DNA of 64,000 bases from Faecalibacterium sp. (GTDB lineage Bacteria > Bacillota > Clostridia > Oscillospirales > Ruminococcaceae). Below are positions 40,727-47,601 of this stretch, piece by piece. Within the stretch, counting starts at the first letter, position 1; every line of letters begins with the position of its first letter. The notes beneath the pieces were generated by a model that saw only the letters and a program-made list of their open reading frames with translations, was not told the origin of the DNA and did no database searches. The stretch is taken from contig JALCRP010000001.1 of the NCBI GenBank assembly GCA_022652735.1, forward strand, positions 124,001-188,000, read 5' to 3'. The position numbers and the translations under genes are program-made.

Positions 40727-40754
40727 GCCGGGGCGTATGCCCCGGCCTATGGTT
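40719..40754. terminator. bidirectional terminator between XRE and FtsK-type genes
   Basis: A perfect 16-bp stem (40719-40734 with 40739-40754; arms begin AACCATAGGCC) with GTAT loop, between convergent genes. Its core shares GCCGGGGC with the two cargo-flanking hairpins. Confidence 0.8.
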
Positions 40755-40759
40755 TGTGC

Positions 40760-42109
40760 TTACGGCTGTTCGGGTGCACGTAGCATATAATCATCGAACC
40801 AATAGCTTTGGAATTCTTCGCCATCTTTGTTGATAAAGCGCCCCGGTACATCCTGCGGGATGGCATCGGCTGCCGCCGTGCTGTCGAGGATAATTTGCGA
40901 AAGTACCTGATTGGCACGGCCACAAACAGCATAATCCACATTACATTTGATTTGCCCCGGCATCACATCGCGGTCGGGGCGTTGCGTGGATAGAATCAAA
41001 TGGATGGCAAACTGCCGCCCTTGGGTAGCCAAAACAGCAAGCCCATCCAAAATAGACTTTACGCGCTCTTTGCTCTGCTTGTCGGTCGGGTTTGCCAGCG
41101 TAAGGGCGGCCATCTCGTCCACGGCGAACACAATATGACGCAGCGGCTTTTCCTGTCGGCAACATTCGTTATAATCCTGAATGCTTACCGCGCCAACCTT
41201 GCGAAACAGCTGCTTGCGGTGTTCCAGCTCAACAAGAAGCATCTGCACGGTATCGTCTACTTCTCGCAAGTCGGTCAGCGTATCGGCGGAGCCTTGCCAC
41301 ATCAAGTTGAAATCTACGCCGCCCTTGAAATCGGCAATATACACATCTGCACCTTTATAAATACACTGCCCCAAAAGGCACTTGAGCAGCGAGGTTTTGC
41401 CGCTGCCGGTGGCACCGGCCACCAATAAATGAGGTGTAGTATTCAAATTCACCTTAACGGAACCCATCAGGCTTTCGCCCAATATCAGCTCAAAATCCTT
41501 TTTACTGGTTTGTTGCCAATCCCAAGTAATGCTTTTGGGCAGGGCGGTATCACCGGGCAGCGTATACAAACGGATATGCCGCAAATCCGTTCCGGCTTCT
41601 ATTTTGGCAATTATCACATTCAGCGCAGATTGGATTTTCAAGCGGTTCTGCGTCCACGCGGATAAATCCAGCCCAAAGGTTTCAAACTCCAGAATGCGAA
41701 CACGCGGGTCGGCAGGGTCATGAGATTCGCCCAACAGAAAAGGAATTTCGCAGGCAGAATTGTAAAAGCCAATACGCCGCAAGTTCTCGGTGGTTTCTCG
41801 GTTATGCGGCGGGCAGCCATAGGTGATAAGAAAAAGTGCTGTGGCAAACCCTGCCAAAAAGATATACAGCAAAACGACAAATGGCAGCAATCCGGGATAT
41901 TCGACAAGCAATGTGCCGCCGAACATCAGTTGCCAGCAGAGCAGCACAGCAATACCCCACAGGGCAAAATATAAAAGCCGATACGGCTCTGCCCGCAGAC
42001 GAGAAAAGCCGTTTGCAAGGCAGCAGCGCATATATTTTCGGCGCAGCTGTTGGCGCAGTGCGAACGCATCAGCGTCATCATAAGTATAAATACTTTCAGG
42101 TTTTTTCAT
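40760..42109 (-). CDS. FtsK/SpoIIIE-type DNA translocase (coupling protein)
   Basis: 449 residues. Two membrane helices (about 45-65 and 72-95) lie near the N-terminus. The FtsK ATPase has Walker A LLVAGATGSGKTSLLK (232-240) and the block VYIADFKGGVDFNLMW. Walker B HIVFAVDEMAALT, and QFAIHLILSTQRPDRDVMPGQIKCNVDYAVCGRANQVLSQIILDS complete the family. It lacks the FtsK gamma domain. Beside a Rep-type relaxase it fits the TcpA coupling protein used by integrative elements. It overlaps the Rep gene by 14 bases, so the two are coupled. Confidence 0.9.
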   Translation of the reverse strand: MKKPESIYTYDDADAFALRQQLRRKYMRCCLANGFSRLRAEPYRLLYFALWGIAVLLCWQLMFGGTLLVEYPGLLPFVVLLYIFLAGFATALFLITYGCPPHNRETTENLRRIGFYNSACEIPFLLGESHDPADPRVRILEFETFGLDLSAWTQNRLKIQSALNVIIAKIEAGTDLRHIRLYTLPGDTALPKSITWDWQQTSKKDFELILGESLMGSVKVNLNTTPHLLVAGATGSGKTSLLKCLLGQCIYKGADVYIADFKGGVDFNLMWQGSADTLTDLREVDDTVQMLLVELEHRKQLFRKVGAVSIQDYNECCRQEKPLRHIVFAVDEMAALTLANPTDKQSKERVKSILDGLAVLATQGRQFAIHLILSTQRPDRDVMPGQIKCNVDYAVCGRANQVLSQIILDSTAAADAIPQDVPGRFINKDGEEFQSYWFDDYMLRAPEQP

Positions 42110-43211
42110 CTATTGAATCTCCTTTGTTTTGTTCCGTGGGCGTTATCGCTGCATCGGAAAGATAAATAGTTGGTTTTTTGTGCTGCTCGGTTATGGTGCC
42201 GGTGTCGTCAATGGTAATTATCGTATCAATGCGGCGCAGAAACCGTTCTTGTAGCTCGGCACATTCACGGTCGTTATACTGCTGTTCCGGCGGGATACTG
42301 GAAACGATATACATGGTGCGATAGCAAGCAGGCTTATCCGAAAAGCGCGCAGGCAAATGGTATGGATAGCCGTTTGCCATTTGCAGCAAATCGCGTGGGG
42401 AAATGTCCGAATAGAAATTATCCAGAAGTAACACATCTTGGCCGTTGTAGCTGTCGAAGCGGCATTTGCCGCAGTAGTATTGCGCAATGCGGCAAATATC
42501 GCGGCCATTGTGCCGTTGGTACACGATGCCGGATAAATCGGCATCTGTGCAGCTCCATATATATACAAGTTCTATCTTTCGCCAGCCATCTTGCGCGGCA
42601 TCCTCCTGTAAAGCGGTGCGCGCGGTATTCAGCTGATTCACATTCAGCAGATAGTTGGCATTCTCGTCCAAAATGTCGGTAATGGTTCGGCCTTGCTGCA
42701 GCATTTGCAGCAAAGCGGCAGCTTCCGGGCTTTTTTCTTCATTGGCCGTGGGAAACTCGCCCCACTCATAATAAGTATCCGGCAGTTGGGTATGTGCCTT
42801 TGCCAGATTTTTAAGGGTGCCGGTTTTGCGGAGATAATCGCGGCATTGTAATGCTGTACCGCGGGGCTTATCAATGTGCGCTTCGGGTATCAGGTTATGC
42901 ACGGTAGAGAAGCGGATTTTGTTGTGAACGCGAAAATAAATATGATAGTGTGGTGTACCGGCATCGCCGATTTCCTCCACCATACACATGCAATCTAAAT
43001 GCAGCGATTGCAGCAGGCCGATAAGCAGCTCCTGCGAATAGCCGTGCGTTTCGGGATTATTTAGTGTCAGAAGCCAACCATACGATGATGGATTGATTTT
43101 GAGGTATCGTTCCTGTACCTTGGTTTGCACTTCGGCTGATAGGCTGTCTAACTGCTCGAATTCGTTTTCGGCAGTGTCTGGCAATAGGCTTGTATCGTGT
43201 GCTATTTCCAT
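42096..43211 (-). CDS. CRESS-type rolling-circle Rep (HUH endonuclease plus degenerate SF3 helicase)
   Basis: 371 residues. Motif I WLLTLNNPE (46-54), motif II TPHYHIYFRV (HYH at 88-90) and motif III CRDYLRKTG (Tyr 126, Lys 129) match the HUH nuclease of CRESS DNA virus Reps. Downstream are Walker B QDVLLLDNF (258-266) and motif C-like TMYIVSSIPPEQQY (299-312) of the SF3 helicase. The expected Walker A (about 215-230) reads YIWSCTDADLSGIVYQ with no GxxxxGK[ST], so ATP binding is probably lost. The family pairs with PF02407/PF00910-type relaxases known on some integrative mobilizable elements. The hairpin at 43277-43310, just upstream, is its likely target. Confidence 0.85.
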   Translation of the reverse strand: MEIAHDTSLLPDTAENEFEQLDSLSAEVQTKVQERYLKINPSSYGWLLTLNNPETHGYSQELLIGLLQSLHLDCMCMVEEIGDAGTPHYHIYFRVHNKIRFSTVHNLIPEAHIDKPRGTALQCRDYLRKTGTLKNLAKAHTQLPDTYYEWGEFPTANEEKSPEAAALLQMLQQGRTITDILDENANYLLNVNQLNTARTALQEDAAQDGWRKIELVYIWSCTDADLSGIVYQRHNGRDICRIAQYYCGKCRFDSYNGQDVLLLDNFYSDISPRDLLQMANGYPYHLPARFSDKPACYRTMYIVSSIPPEQQYNDRECAELQERFLRRIDTIITIDDTGTITEQHKKPTIYLSDAAITPTEQNKGDSIDEKT

Positions 43212-43276
43212 ACGATTTTTGTCCTTTCAAATGATAATTCACGATATGTAAGATATTGGCGGTTTGAACCCAAATA

Positions 43277-43310
43277 CTCGTTGGGGGGTAATACTATACC
43301 CCCCAACGAG
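43277..43310. other. hairpin origin next to rep (candidate nick site)
   Basis: A perfect inverted repeat with 14-bp arms (43277-43290 and 43297-43310) and a 6-base loop ATACTA, 66 bp upstream of rep. The top of the hairpin reads GGTAATACTATACC, close to the TAATATTAC nonamer nicked by CRESS Reps. On this basis it is the best candidate double-strand origin or oriT. Confidence 0.65.
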
Positions 43311-43387
43311 CGAATGCCGGAGAGCGCTGGAGCCGTGCCACCTCTTACGGGTGCACGGCCCCGGCATTCGCGCTGTGGCGCGAATGC
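43310..43387. repeat. nested inverted repeats and GCGAATGC motifs beside the origin hairpin
   Basis: GCGAATGCCGG (43310-43320) pairs with CCGGCATTCGC (43361-43371), enclosing CCGTGC/GCACGG (43333-43338, 43353-43358). A second, alternative stem uses GCATTCGCGC (43364-43373) and GCGCGAATGC (43378-43387). The shared GCGAATGC unit thus occurs three times. It looks like an origin structure with iteron-like sites or alternative folds. Confidence 0.6.
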
Positions 43388-43394
43388 GTATTGC

Positions 43395-43706
43395 TTACTT
43401 CAATGGATGGATGGCGTCGGCTGCAAACGATACTGCGGGTGCATCATGGTACACATACACATTGGCACGCAGGCCATCAAACTGCACAGGCAGCGTCTGG
43501 CCGGGTTCAATGTTGAGCAGCGGCTTTTCGCCGTTGATTTTGACCTGCGCGCGCTCGTAGTCCAAATCTGGCAACAGAACACTGTAGCGATAGCCGACAA
43601 GAGTATCGCTGCGTTTGCCATCGACATACAGGTAAGCGGGCTGGATACCGACAAGCAGCATACGGCCAAGGGATTTTTCATTGATGAGTTTGTTTACATT
43701 TAACAT
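43395..43706 (-). CDS. small conserved mobile-element protein, function unknown
   Basis: 103 residues with AAGGAGA before ATG 43706. It has no membrane segment or recognisable catalytic motif; the sequence (LVGYRYSVLLPDLDYERAQVKINGEKPLLNIEPGQTLPVQFDGLRANVYVYHDAPAVSFAADAI) looks beta-rich. In size and place, just upstream of rep/FtsK genes, it recalls the small DUF961-type proteins of Tn916-like elements, but I cannot confirm kinship. Confidence 0.6.
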   Translation of the reverse strand: MLNVNKLINEKSLGRMLLVGIQPAYLYVDGKRSDTLVGYRYSVLLPDLDYERAQVKINGEKPLLNIEPGQTLPVQFDGLRANVYVYHDAPAVSFAADAIHPLK

Positions 43707-43718
43707 TGTGAGTTCTCC

Positions 43719-43958
43719 TTATTGTTTGTTTGAGTGAATGACGGATACGGACGGCGGAGCCTCCGGCGGCTGGCTGGGCGCAGCAATGCGAAAATACGCA
43801 AGAATTGCATCTACATCGACAAGCCAACGGCTGCCCGCTTTGCGAGATGGAACGGCCTGTGCCGCACACAAGCTGCGGATGCAGTTTGCTGTTATGGCAC
43901 AATCGGGGTCACGGCGGCGCAGTTCCTGTGCTGCGCCGTTGATGGTACGGATGTGCAA
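43719..43958 (-). CDS. excisionase-like helix-turn-helix protein
   Basis: 79 residues read from TTG 43958, chosen because a perfect AAAGGAGG (43968-43975) lies nine bases before it; the longer frame from 44054 has no ribosome site. IRTINGAAQELRRRDPDCAITANCIRSLCAAQAVPSRKAGSRWLVDVDAILAYF is the MerR/excisionase-like DNA-binding pattern found in integrative elements. A Pro-rich tail follows. It may assist excision or regulate the rep/FtsK genes, which lie downstream on the same strand. Confidence 0.7.
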   Translation of the reverse strand: MHIRTINGAAQELRRRDPDCAITANCIRSLCAAQAVPSRKAGSRWLVDVDAILAYFRIAAPSQPPEAPPSVSVIHSNKQ

Positions 43959-44092
43959 GGGGCATCGCCTCCTTTCGTAAGAATTTCTGTCAACAGCAAG
44001 CGGTGTGGCATTCAAGCACGCTATGGCTTGGCAACGCTCGGTTTCTCTTGACATTTTCTATAAAAAGTGTTTTTTCGGAAAACTTCGCAGGA

Positions 44093-44112
44093 TTTGAAGT
44101 GCATTTCTCAAA
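44093..44112. repeat. 20-bp palindromic repeat, copy 4
   Basis: TTTGAAGTGCATTTCTCAAA, between the terminator of the 50-residue gene and the excisionase-like gene. Confidence 0.55.
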
Positions 44113-44134
44113 AAACTTTTGCGGGCTATATAAA

Positions 44135-44156
44135 GCCGCTGCCGTTAGGCAGCGGC
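44135..44156 (-). terminator. terminator overlapping the end of the 50-residue gene
   Basis: GCCGCTGCC (44135-44143) pairs with GGCAGCGGC (44148-44156). The stop codon lies in the loop, and TTTATAT follows on the minus strand. Confidence 0.6.
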
Positions 44157-44297
44157 GGTAGTTTCGTCATCTGATTTGCCTTGCGCGGCTTTCCACTCGT
44201 GATACTCTGCTTGATGGTTCTCAATGTAGGCAGCAGCATCTCGGCAAAGCAGCGCGGCAAGCAAGTGAATATTGTCGTTGCTCATCTTATACGCCAT
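44145..44297 (-). CDS. 50-residue acidic protein, function unknown
   Basis: It starts ATG 44297 with AAAGGAGC eight bases before. The product MAYKMSNDNIHLLAALLCRDAAAYIENHQAEYHEWKAAQ... is helical and ends DDETTAAA. It is divergent from the XRE/recombinase operon. The good ribosome site supports expression; I do not recognise the family. Confidence 0.55.
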   Translation of the reverse strand: MAYKMSNDNIHLLAALLCRDAAAYIENHQAEYHEWKAAQGKSDDETTAAA

Positions 44298-44367
44298 GCC
44301 GGCACGCTCCTTTCCGCTTTCGCATTGCAATGCGTCTTTGGCTTGTCCCTATACTAACGCGGAAAAG

Positions 44368-44396
44368 TTGACAAACAGATGAAACAGAACTAATAT
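44368..44396 (+). promoter_or_regulatory. promoter of the XRE regulator/recombinase operon
   Basis: TTGACA (44368-44373), 17-bp spacer and TAATAT (44391-44396). Two copies of AATAGTGAA (from 44399 and about 44430) follow and could be operator half-sites. Confidence 0.7.
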
Positions 44397-44454
44397 AAAA
44401 ATAGTGAAAAATCAAAGTGATAAATTAATAATAGTGAACGATTGGAGCGAATGT

Positions 44455-45198
44455 ATGCAAGGATACAAAAAGGAGGCAACGGACATTTTTCGAGACCTCT
44501 TGTATGATTTGGTAGAAGAAAAAAAAGACCGGGGAATTTCTCACGCCGATGTGGCAAAAGCGGTGGGCATATCGAATGCGATGATGTTCAAATATCTTCA
44601 CGGAACATCACTACCTTGTCTGGATGTTCTCGTACGGCTGGCAAATTACTTTAATGTGTCGATGGACTACCTTGCCGGCAGAGTATCCAATCGCGCATCG
44701 AATATTTCGGATGCGACGTTATGCGATAAAGTGCACCTCACTCTGCCAGTTCTTCGACATATAGAAGCGTGGTACGCAAGTACAAATTGCTTGTTCGGAT
44801 GGCCGGAGACCTTGGAAGAAACTTTCTTGAATACGATTCTAAGCACACCAGAGTTCTTTGACACTTTACAGAGCATCACAGACTATGTGGTCGACGCAAC
44901 TGCAAGATATGATGAAACATTACTAGATGAATTTCCTGATATAGAGTTGCACCATTTCTTCAGCGATATAGCAAATGAGAAGATTGCGAAAAAACAAATG
45001 GAGCTTGACGGAATGGAAGATTCGACGACACCCCAGCAACGAAAACGGCAAGCTGATATTCTATTATTTCAAGTACAGGAAGCCGCAAAAAAAACAGCGC
45101 AAGTCGTTGCGGATACATGCAACCGCAAGACAAGCGCACAAGTGGATGCTTATGTTGAGGATTACAACAAGCACGGAAAGGATGAAAGCAATGAATGA
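44455..45198 (+). CDS. XRE-family repressor-like regulator
   Basis: About 247 residues from ATG 44455 (GGAGCG before it); a GTG at 44404 lacks a ribosome site. The helix-turn-helix is ISHADVAKAVGISNAMMFKYLHGTSLPCLDVLVRLANYFNVSMDYLAGR. The C-terminal 170 residues are helical with no protease motif, so it is not a LexA/CI-type self-cleaving repressor. It overlaps the recombinase gene by eight bases. It is the likely switch controlling integration genes. Confidence 0.8.
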   Translation: MQGYKKEATDIFRDLLYDLVEEKKDRGISHADVAKAVGISNAMMFKYLHGTSLPCLDVLVRLANYFNVSMDYLAGRVSNRASNISDATLCDKVHLTLPVLRHIEAWYASTNCLFGWPETLEETFLNTILSTPEFFDTLQSITDYVVDATARYDETLLDEFPDIELHHFFSDIANEKIAKKQMELDGMEDSTTPQQRKRQADILLFQVQEAAKKTAQVVADTCNRKTSAQVDAYVEDYNKHGKDESNE

Positions 45199-46735
45199 GA
45201 CTAAAAAGGCCGTTATCTACGCGCGTTATTCAAGTGATAGGCAACGGGAAGAAAGCATCGAGCGGCAAGTTGAAATTTGCAAACAATATGCTACTGCACA
45301 CGGATATTGGGTCGTAAACGAATATGCTGACCGCGCAAAATCCGGCAAGAACGACCACCGGCCCGATTTTCAGCGGATGATATACGACAGCAAGCAAAAG
45401 CAATTTTCAGTTGTATTAGTATGGAAGCTTGACCGCTTTGCCAGAAATATGGACGACCACGGAGCTTATGAAAAAGAACTAAAAGCAAACGGCGTCGAAA
45501 TTATTTCTGCAACGGAGTATATCCCGGCAGGATTCTCATCCGCAATCTATAAAGGGGTACTGCTTGGCAGCAATGAAGCATATTCTGCAGAGCTTGGCGC
45601 TAAAGTAAAAGACGGAATGCTGCGGACAGCCAAAAAAGGCGAAAGCAACGGTGGTACTCGCCCGTTCGGGTATCGCGTAGTGGACAAGCATTTCGTCATT
45701 GATGACGGCGAAGCGGATGTAGTGCGCTTTATCTTCAGTGAATACTTGTCAGGCCATTCTCTTTCGGAAATCGTGCGCGAGCTGAATGCCCGCGGAATCA
45801 AGAACTCCAGAGGAAACCCGTTTTTGCTTACCGGGATGCGGCATATGCTGTCTGATAAGCGGTATATTGGTGTTTTGTTGTATAAGGGAGAAGACACGGG
45901 TTGCCGTATTCCAGACATTATAGGCCAAGATACTTTTGCCGCTGTACAGGTGCAGCTTGGAAAAAATCGCACCGCACCGGCGCGCAAAAAGGCTATTGAT
46001 GAGCAATATCTTTTGACAACCAAAATTTTCTGCGGGATGTGCCGCCGCCCCATGAACGGTGTGTCCGGCACGTCTAAAACCAAACATCAAAAGCACCGCT
46101 ATTATGTTTGCACCGGGCGATACAAGCGCCTTGGATGTACTAAGGAATATGCAAGAAAAAACGTTGTTGAAGATGCAGTGATAAAAGTGGTAAAAGAGGT
46201 TTTGCTGAAAGGAAACATCAAACAGCTGGCACACGAAGTGGTACAGTGCTGTCAGGAATCACAGGACAACGGTACATTGCTGAAGTTGCAAGGCGAACTT
46301 CGGGAAGCAAACAAGGCTATCCAGAATCTGCTAGACTTAGTTGAAGCAGGCAGAACCACAGATGCCATTGCAGATAGGCTCGATGAACGCGAAAGCCAAC
46401 GGCGGCAGTTGGAAATGGATATTTCCAAAGAAAAGTTGCTGCATCGTTTGCCAAGCGAAGATGAAGTGATATTCTTTTTGAATTGCTTTATTAAAGGAGA
46501 AGTGGATTCACCGGAATACAAGCGTTATCTAATTGACCTTCTTGTCAACAGGGTATACCTATATGATAACGGCGATAAGACACAAAAAATGACCGTCCTG
46601 CTTAATGTGCAGAACGGCCAAGCCGGAGTTGAGATAGAGAACCTCGAAAGGGGTTCGCATATCTCGCATATGGTGGACCTGGAGGGATTCGAACCCTTGA
46701 CCTCTCGGATGCGAACCGAACGCTCTCCCAACTGA
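45191..46735 (+). CDS. large serine recombinase (integrase) of the tRNA element
   Basis: 514 residues from ATG 45191 with GAAAGGA upstream. The resolvase domain reads AVIYARYSSDRQREESIERQVEICKQYA (catalytic Ser near 14), with VWKLDRFARNMDDHGAYEKEL. The recombinase domain follows (TRPFGYRVVDKHFVIDDGEADVVRFIFSEYLSGHSLSEIVRELNARGIKNSRG), then a zinc ribbon (CGMCRRPMNGVSGTSKTKHQKHRYYVCTGRYKRLGC) and coiled coil. The last 20 codons are encoded by the antisense of the tRNA-Ala gene, past the attachment site. In the circular form the frame would instead end with about 24 codons read from 34683-34754. This is the enzyme expected to recombine the TATGGTGGACC sites. Confidence 0.92.
   Translation: MNETKKAVIYARYSSDRQREESIERQVEICKQYATAHGYWVVNEYADRAKSGKNDHRPDFQRMIYDSKQKQFSVVLVWKLDRFARNMDDHGAYEKELKANGVEIISATEYIPAGFSSAIYKGVLLGSNEAYSAELGAKVKDGMLRTAKKGESNGGTRPFGYRVVDKHFVIDDGEADVVRFIFSEYLSGHSLSEIVRELNARGIKNSRGNPFLLTGMRHMLSDKRYIGVLLYKGEDTGCRIPDIIGQDTFAAVQVQLGKNRTAPARKKAIDEQYLLTTKIFCGMCRRPMNGVSGTSKTKHQKHRYYVCTGRYKRLGCTKEYARKNVVEDAVIKVVKEVLLKGNIKQLAHEVVQCCQESQDNGTLLKLQGELREANKAIQNLLDLVEAGRTTDAIADRLDERESQRRQLEMDISKEKLLHRLPSEDEVIFFLNCFIKGEVDSPEYKRYLIDLLVNRVYLYDNGDKTQKMTVLLNVQNGQAGVEIENLERGSHISHMVDLEGFEPLTSRMRTERSPN
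46669..46679. repeat. right attachment site (attR) at the tRNA-Ala 3' end
   Basis: TATGGTGGACC, identical to 34673-34683. It covers the tRNA CCA end and the last acceptor bases. Confidence 0.85.
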
Positions 46736-46746
46736 GCTACAGGCCC
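46671..46746 (-). tRNA. tRNA-Ala (anticodon CGC)
   Basis: The minus strand folds as a full cloverleaf. Acceptor GGGCCTG pairs with CAGGTCC and keeps the G3-U70 pair that identifies alanine tRNA. D-arm is GCTCAGTTGGGAGAGC, anticodon loop TTCGCAT (CGC), T-arm AGGGTTCGAATCCCT, and CCA is encoded. The 12-kb element is inserted at its 3' end and regenerates it. Confidence 0.93.
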
Positions 46747-46766
46747 ATATCAGTGGGCACTTGAAT

Positions 46767-46795
46767 ACTTTAATACAGAACGCCTCGTTTGTCAA
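46767..46795 (-). promoter_or_regulatory. tRNA-Ala promoter
   Basis: TTGACA (46790-46795), 17-bp spacer and TAAAGT (46767-46772) on the minus strand, 20 bases before the tRNA. Confidence 0.75.
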
Positions 46796-46862
46796 GAGAC
46801 TGCCCCTCAATTCTTTCCAAAACGCGCATTTGTGCGCGAAGATTCGTGCAAAAAATGCAGAG

Positions 46863-47426
46863 TTTTTTTATCACGGGCACAAAGAGGATTGTACACCTCA
46901 TACCGTTAAGGCGATGGCACTGCATGAAATCGCATTAGGCGAAATCAAGCGTGTCACCGAGGACGCCAGGGAGCATACGGAGCAGTTTCTACAAAGGGCA
47001 ATGGACAAGCACCAAAGCCAGCTCAAAAAGGATTTATCCGCTAAATCTAAGGAACTGGACAGGGCAAACAAACGCCTTGCCGATTTGGATAAGCTGTTCC
47101 GCAAAGTCTTCGAAGAACTGACCCTTGAAAATCCGTCCGGTGAGCAGTTTCAAATGCTGACGCAGGGCTATGCAGCCGAAAAACAGGAGCTTTCCACAAG
47201 GGCAGCCACTCTGGATAACGAAATCAGCACCCAGCAGGATAAGCTGCTGAATGCTGACCGTTTTCTTGCTATTGTGGACAAGTATACCGATATTCGGGAA
47301 CTGACGCCCGAAATCGTGCGGGAGTTTATTGACAGGATTGTGGTGCATGAACGCTCCGAGCCATACAAGAAGAAAAACTATACGCAAGAGGTTGAGGTAT
47401 ACTTCAACTTCGTAGGCAAGGTTTAG
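46863..47426 (+). pseudogene. C-terminal remnant of a TndX/TnpX-like serine recombinase
   Basis: About 188 codons. The frame lacks the resolvase and DNA-binding parts and starts inside a zinc-ribbon tail (HKEDCTPHTVKAMALHEIALGEIKRVTEDARE). A long coiled coil follows (SAKSKELDRANKRLADLDKLFRKVFEELTLENPSGEQF), then the DUF4368-type end ELTPEIVREFIDRIVVHERSEPYKKKNYTQEVEVYFNFVGKV. That end is typical of Tn4451/Tn5397-family recombinases. It is unrelated in sequence to the two intact recombinases here. It is the relic of another transposon beside the tRNA. No start or promoter is visible. Confidence 0.82.
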
Positions 47427-47438
47427 GGCATAAGAAAA

Positions 47439-47470
47439 GCCGTAGGACTTCAAAAATACTACGGCAAATC
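47439..47470 (+). terminator. hairpin after the recombinase remnant
   Basis: GCCGTAG (47439-47445) pairs with CTACGGC (47459-47465), with a weak downstream T content. Confidence 0.45.
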
Positions 47471-47537
47471 TTAAAAACCGAAAACATCCTTATTAGACTG
47501 GGGCATTGGGCTGCGACGCTTTTTTGCCGGACATCGC

Positions 47538-47565
47538 TTGTATTCCCGGGGGAATATGATATACT
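47538..47565 (+). promoter_or_regulatory. promoter of the DUF975 gene
   Basis: TTGTAT (47538-47543), 16-bp spacer and TATACT (47560-47565). Confidence 0.65.
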
Positions 47566-47601
47566 TTTTTCAGCAATTCACGAGACGAAGGAGGCTTTTT
47601 T

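Larger units (their letters stand above)
34673..46679. mobile_element. 12.0-kb integrative (mobilizable) element in tRNA-Ala(CGC)
   Basis: The ends are the two 11-bp copies of the tRNA 3' terminus. Cargo, left to right: SprT-like protease, membrane protein, REP-associated transposase, helicase, Thr-Pro-rich secreted protein, XRE regulator, FtsK-type translocase, CRESS-type Rep, hairpin origin, a small conserved protein, excisionase-like HTH protein, a 50-residue protein, XRE regulator and a serine recombinase abutting the right end. Rep plus FtsK-type coupling protein plus integrase without VirB4 or other secretion genes is the plan of an integrative mobilizable element. Base composition is lower in GC than the flanks, most clearly at 35.7-37.2 kb and 44.4-46.6 kb. 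Confidence 0.88.

Noticed and set aside
46761..47426. Intact gene starting at ATG 46761
   Set aside because: The first 30 codons overlap the tRNA promoter and look non-coding. Homology to recombinases begins only near codon 37 and covers just their C-terminal third.
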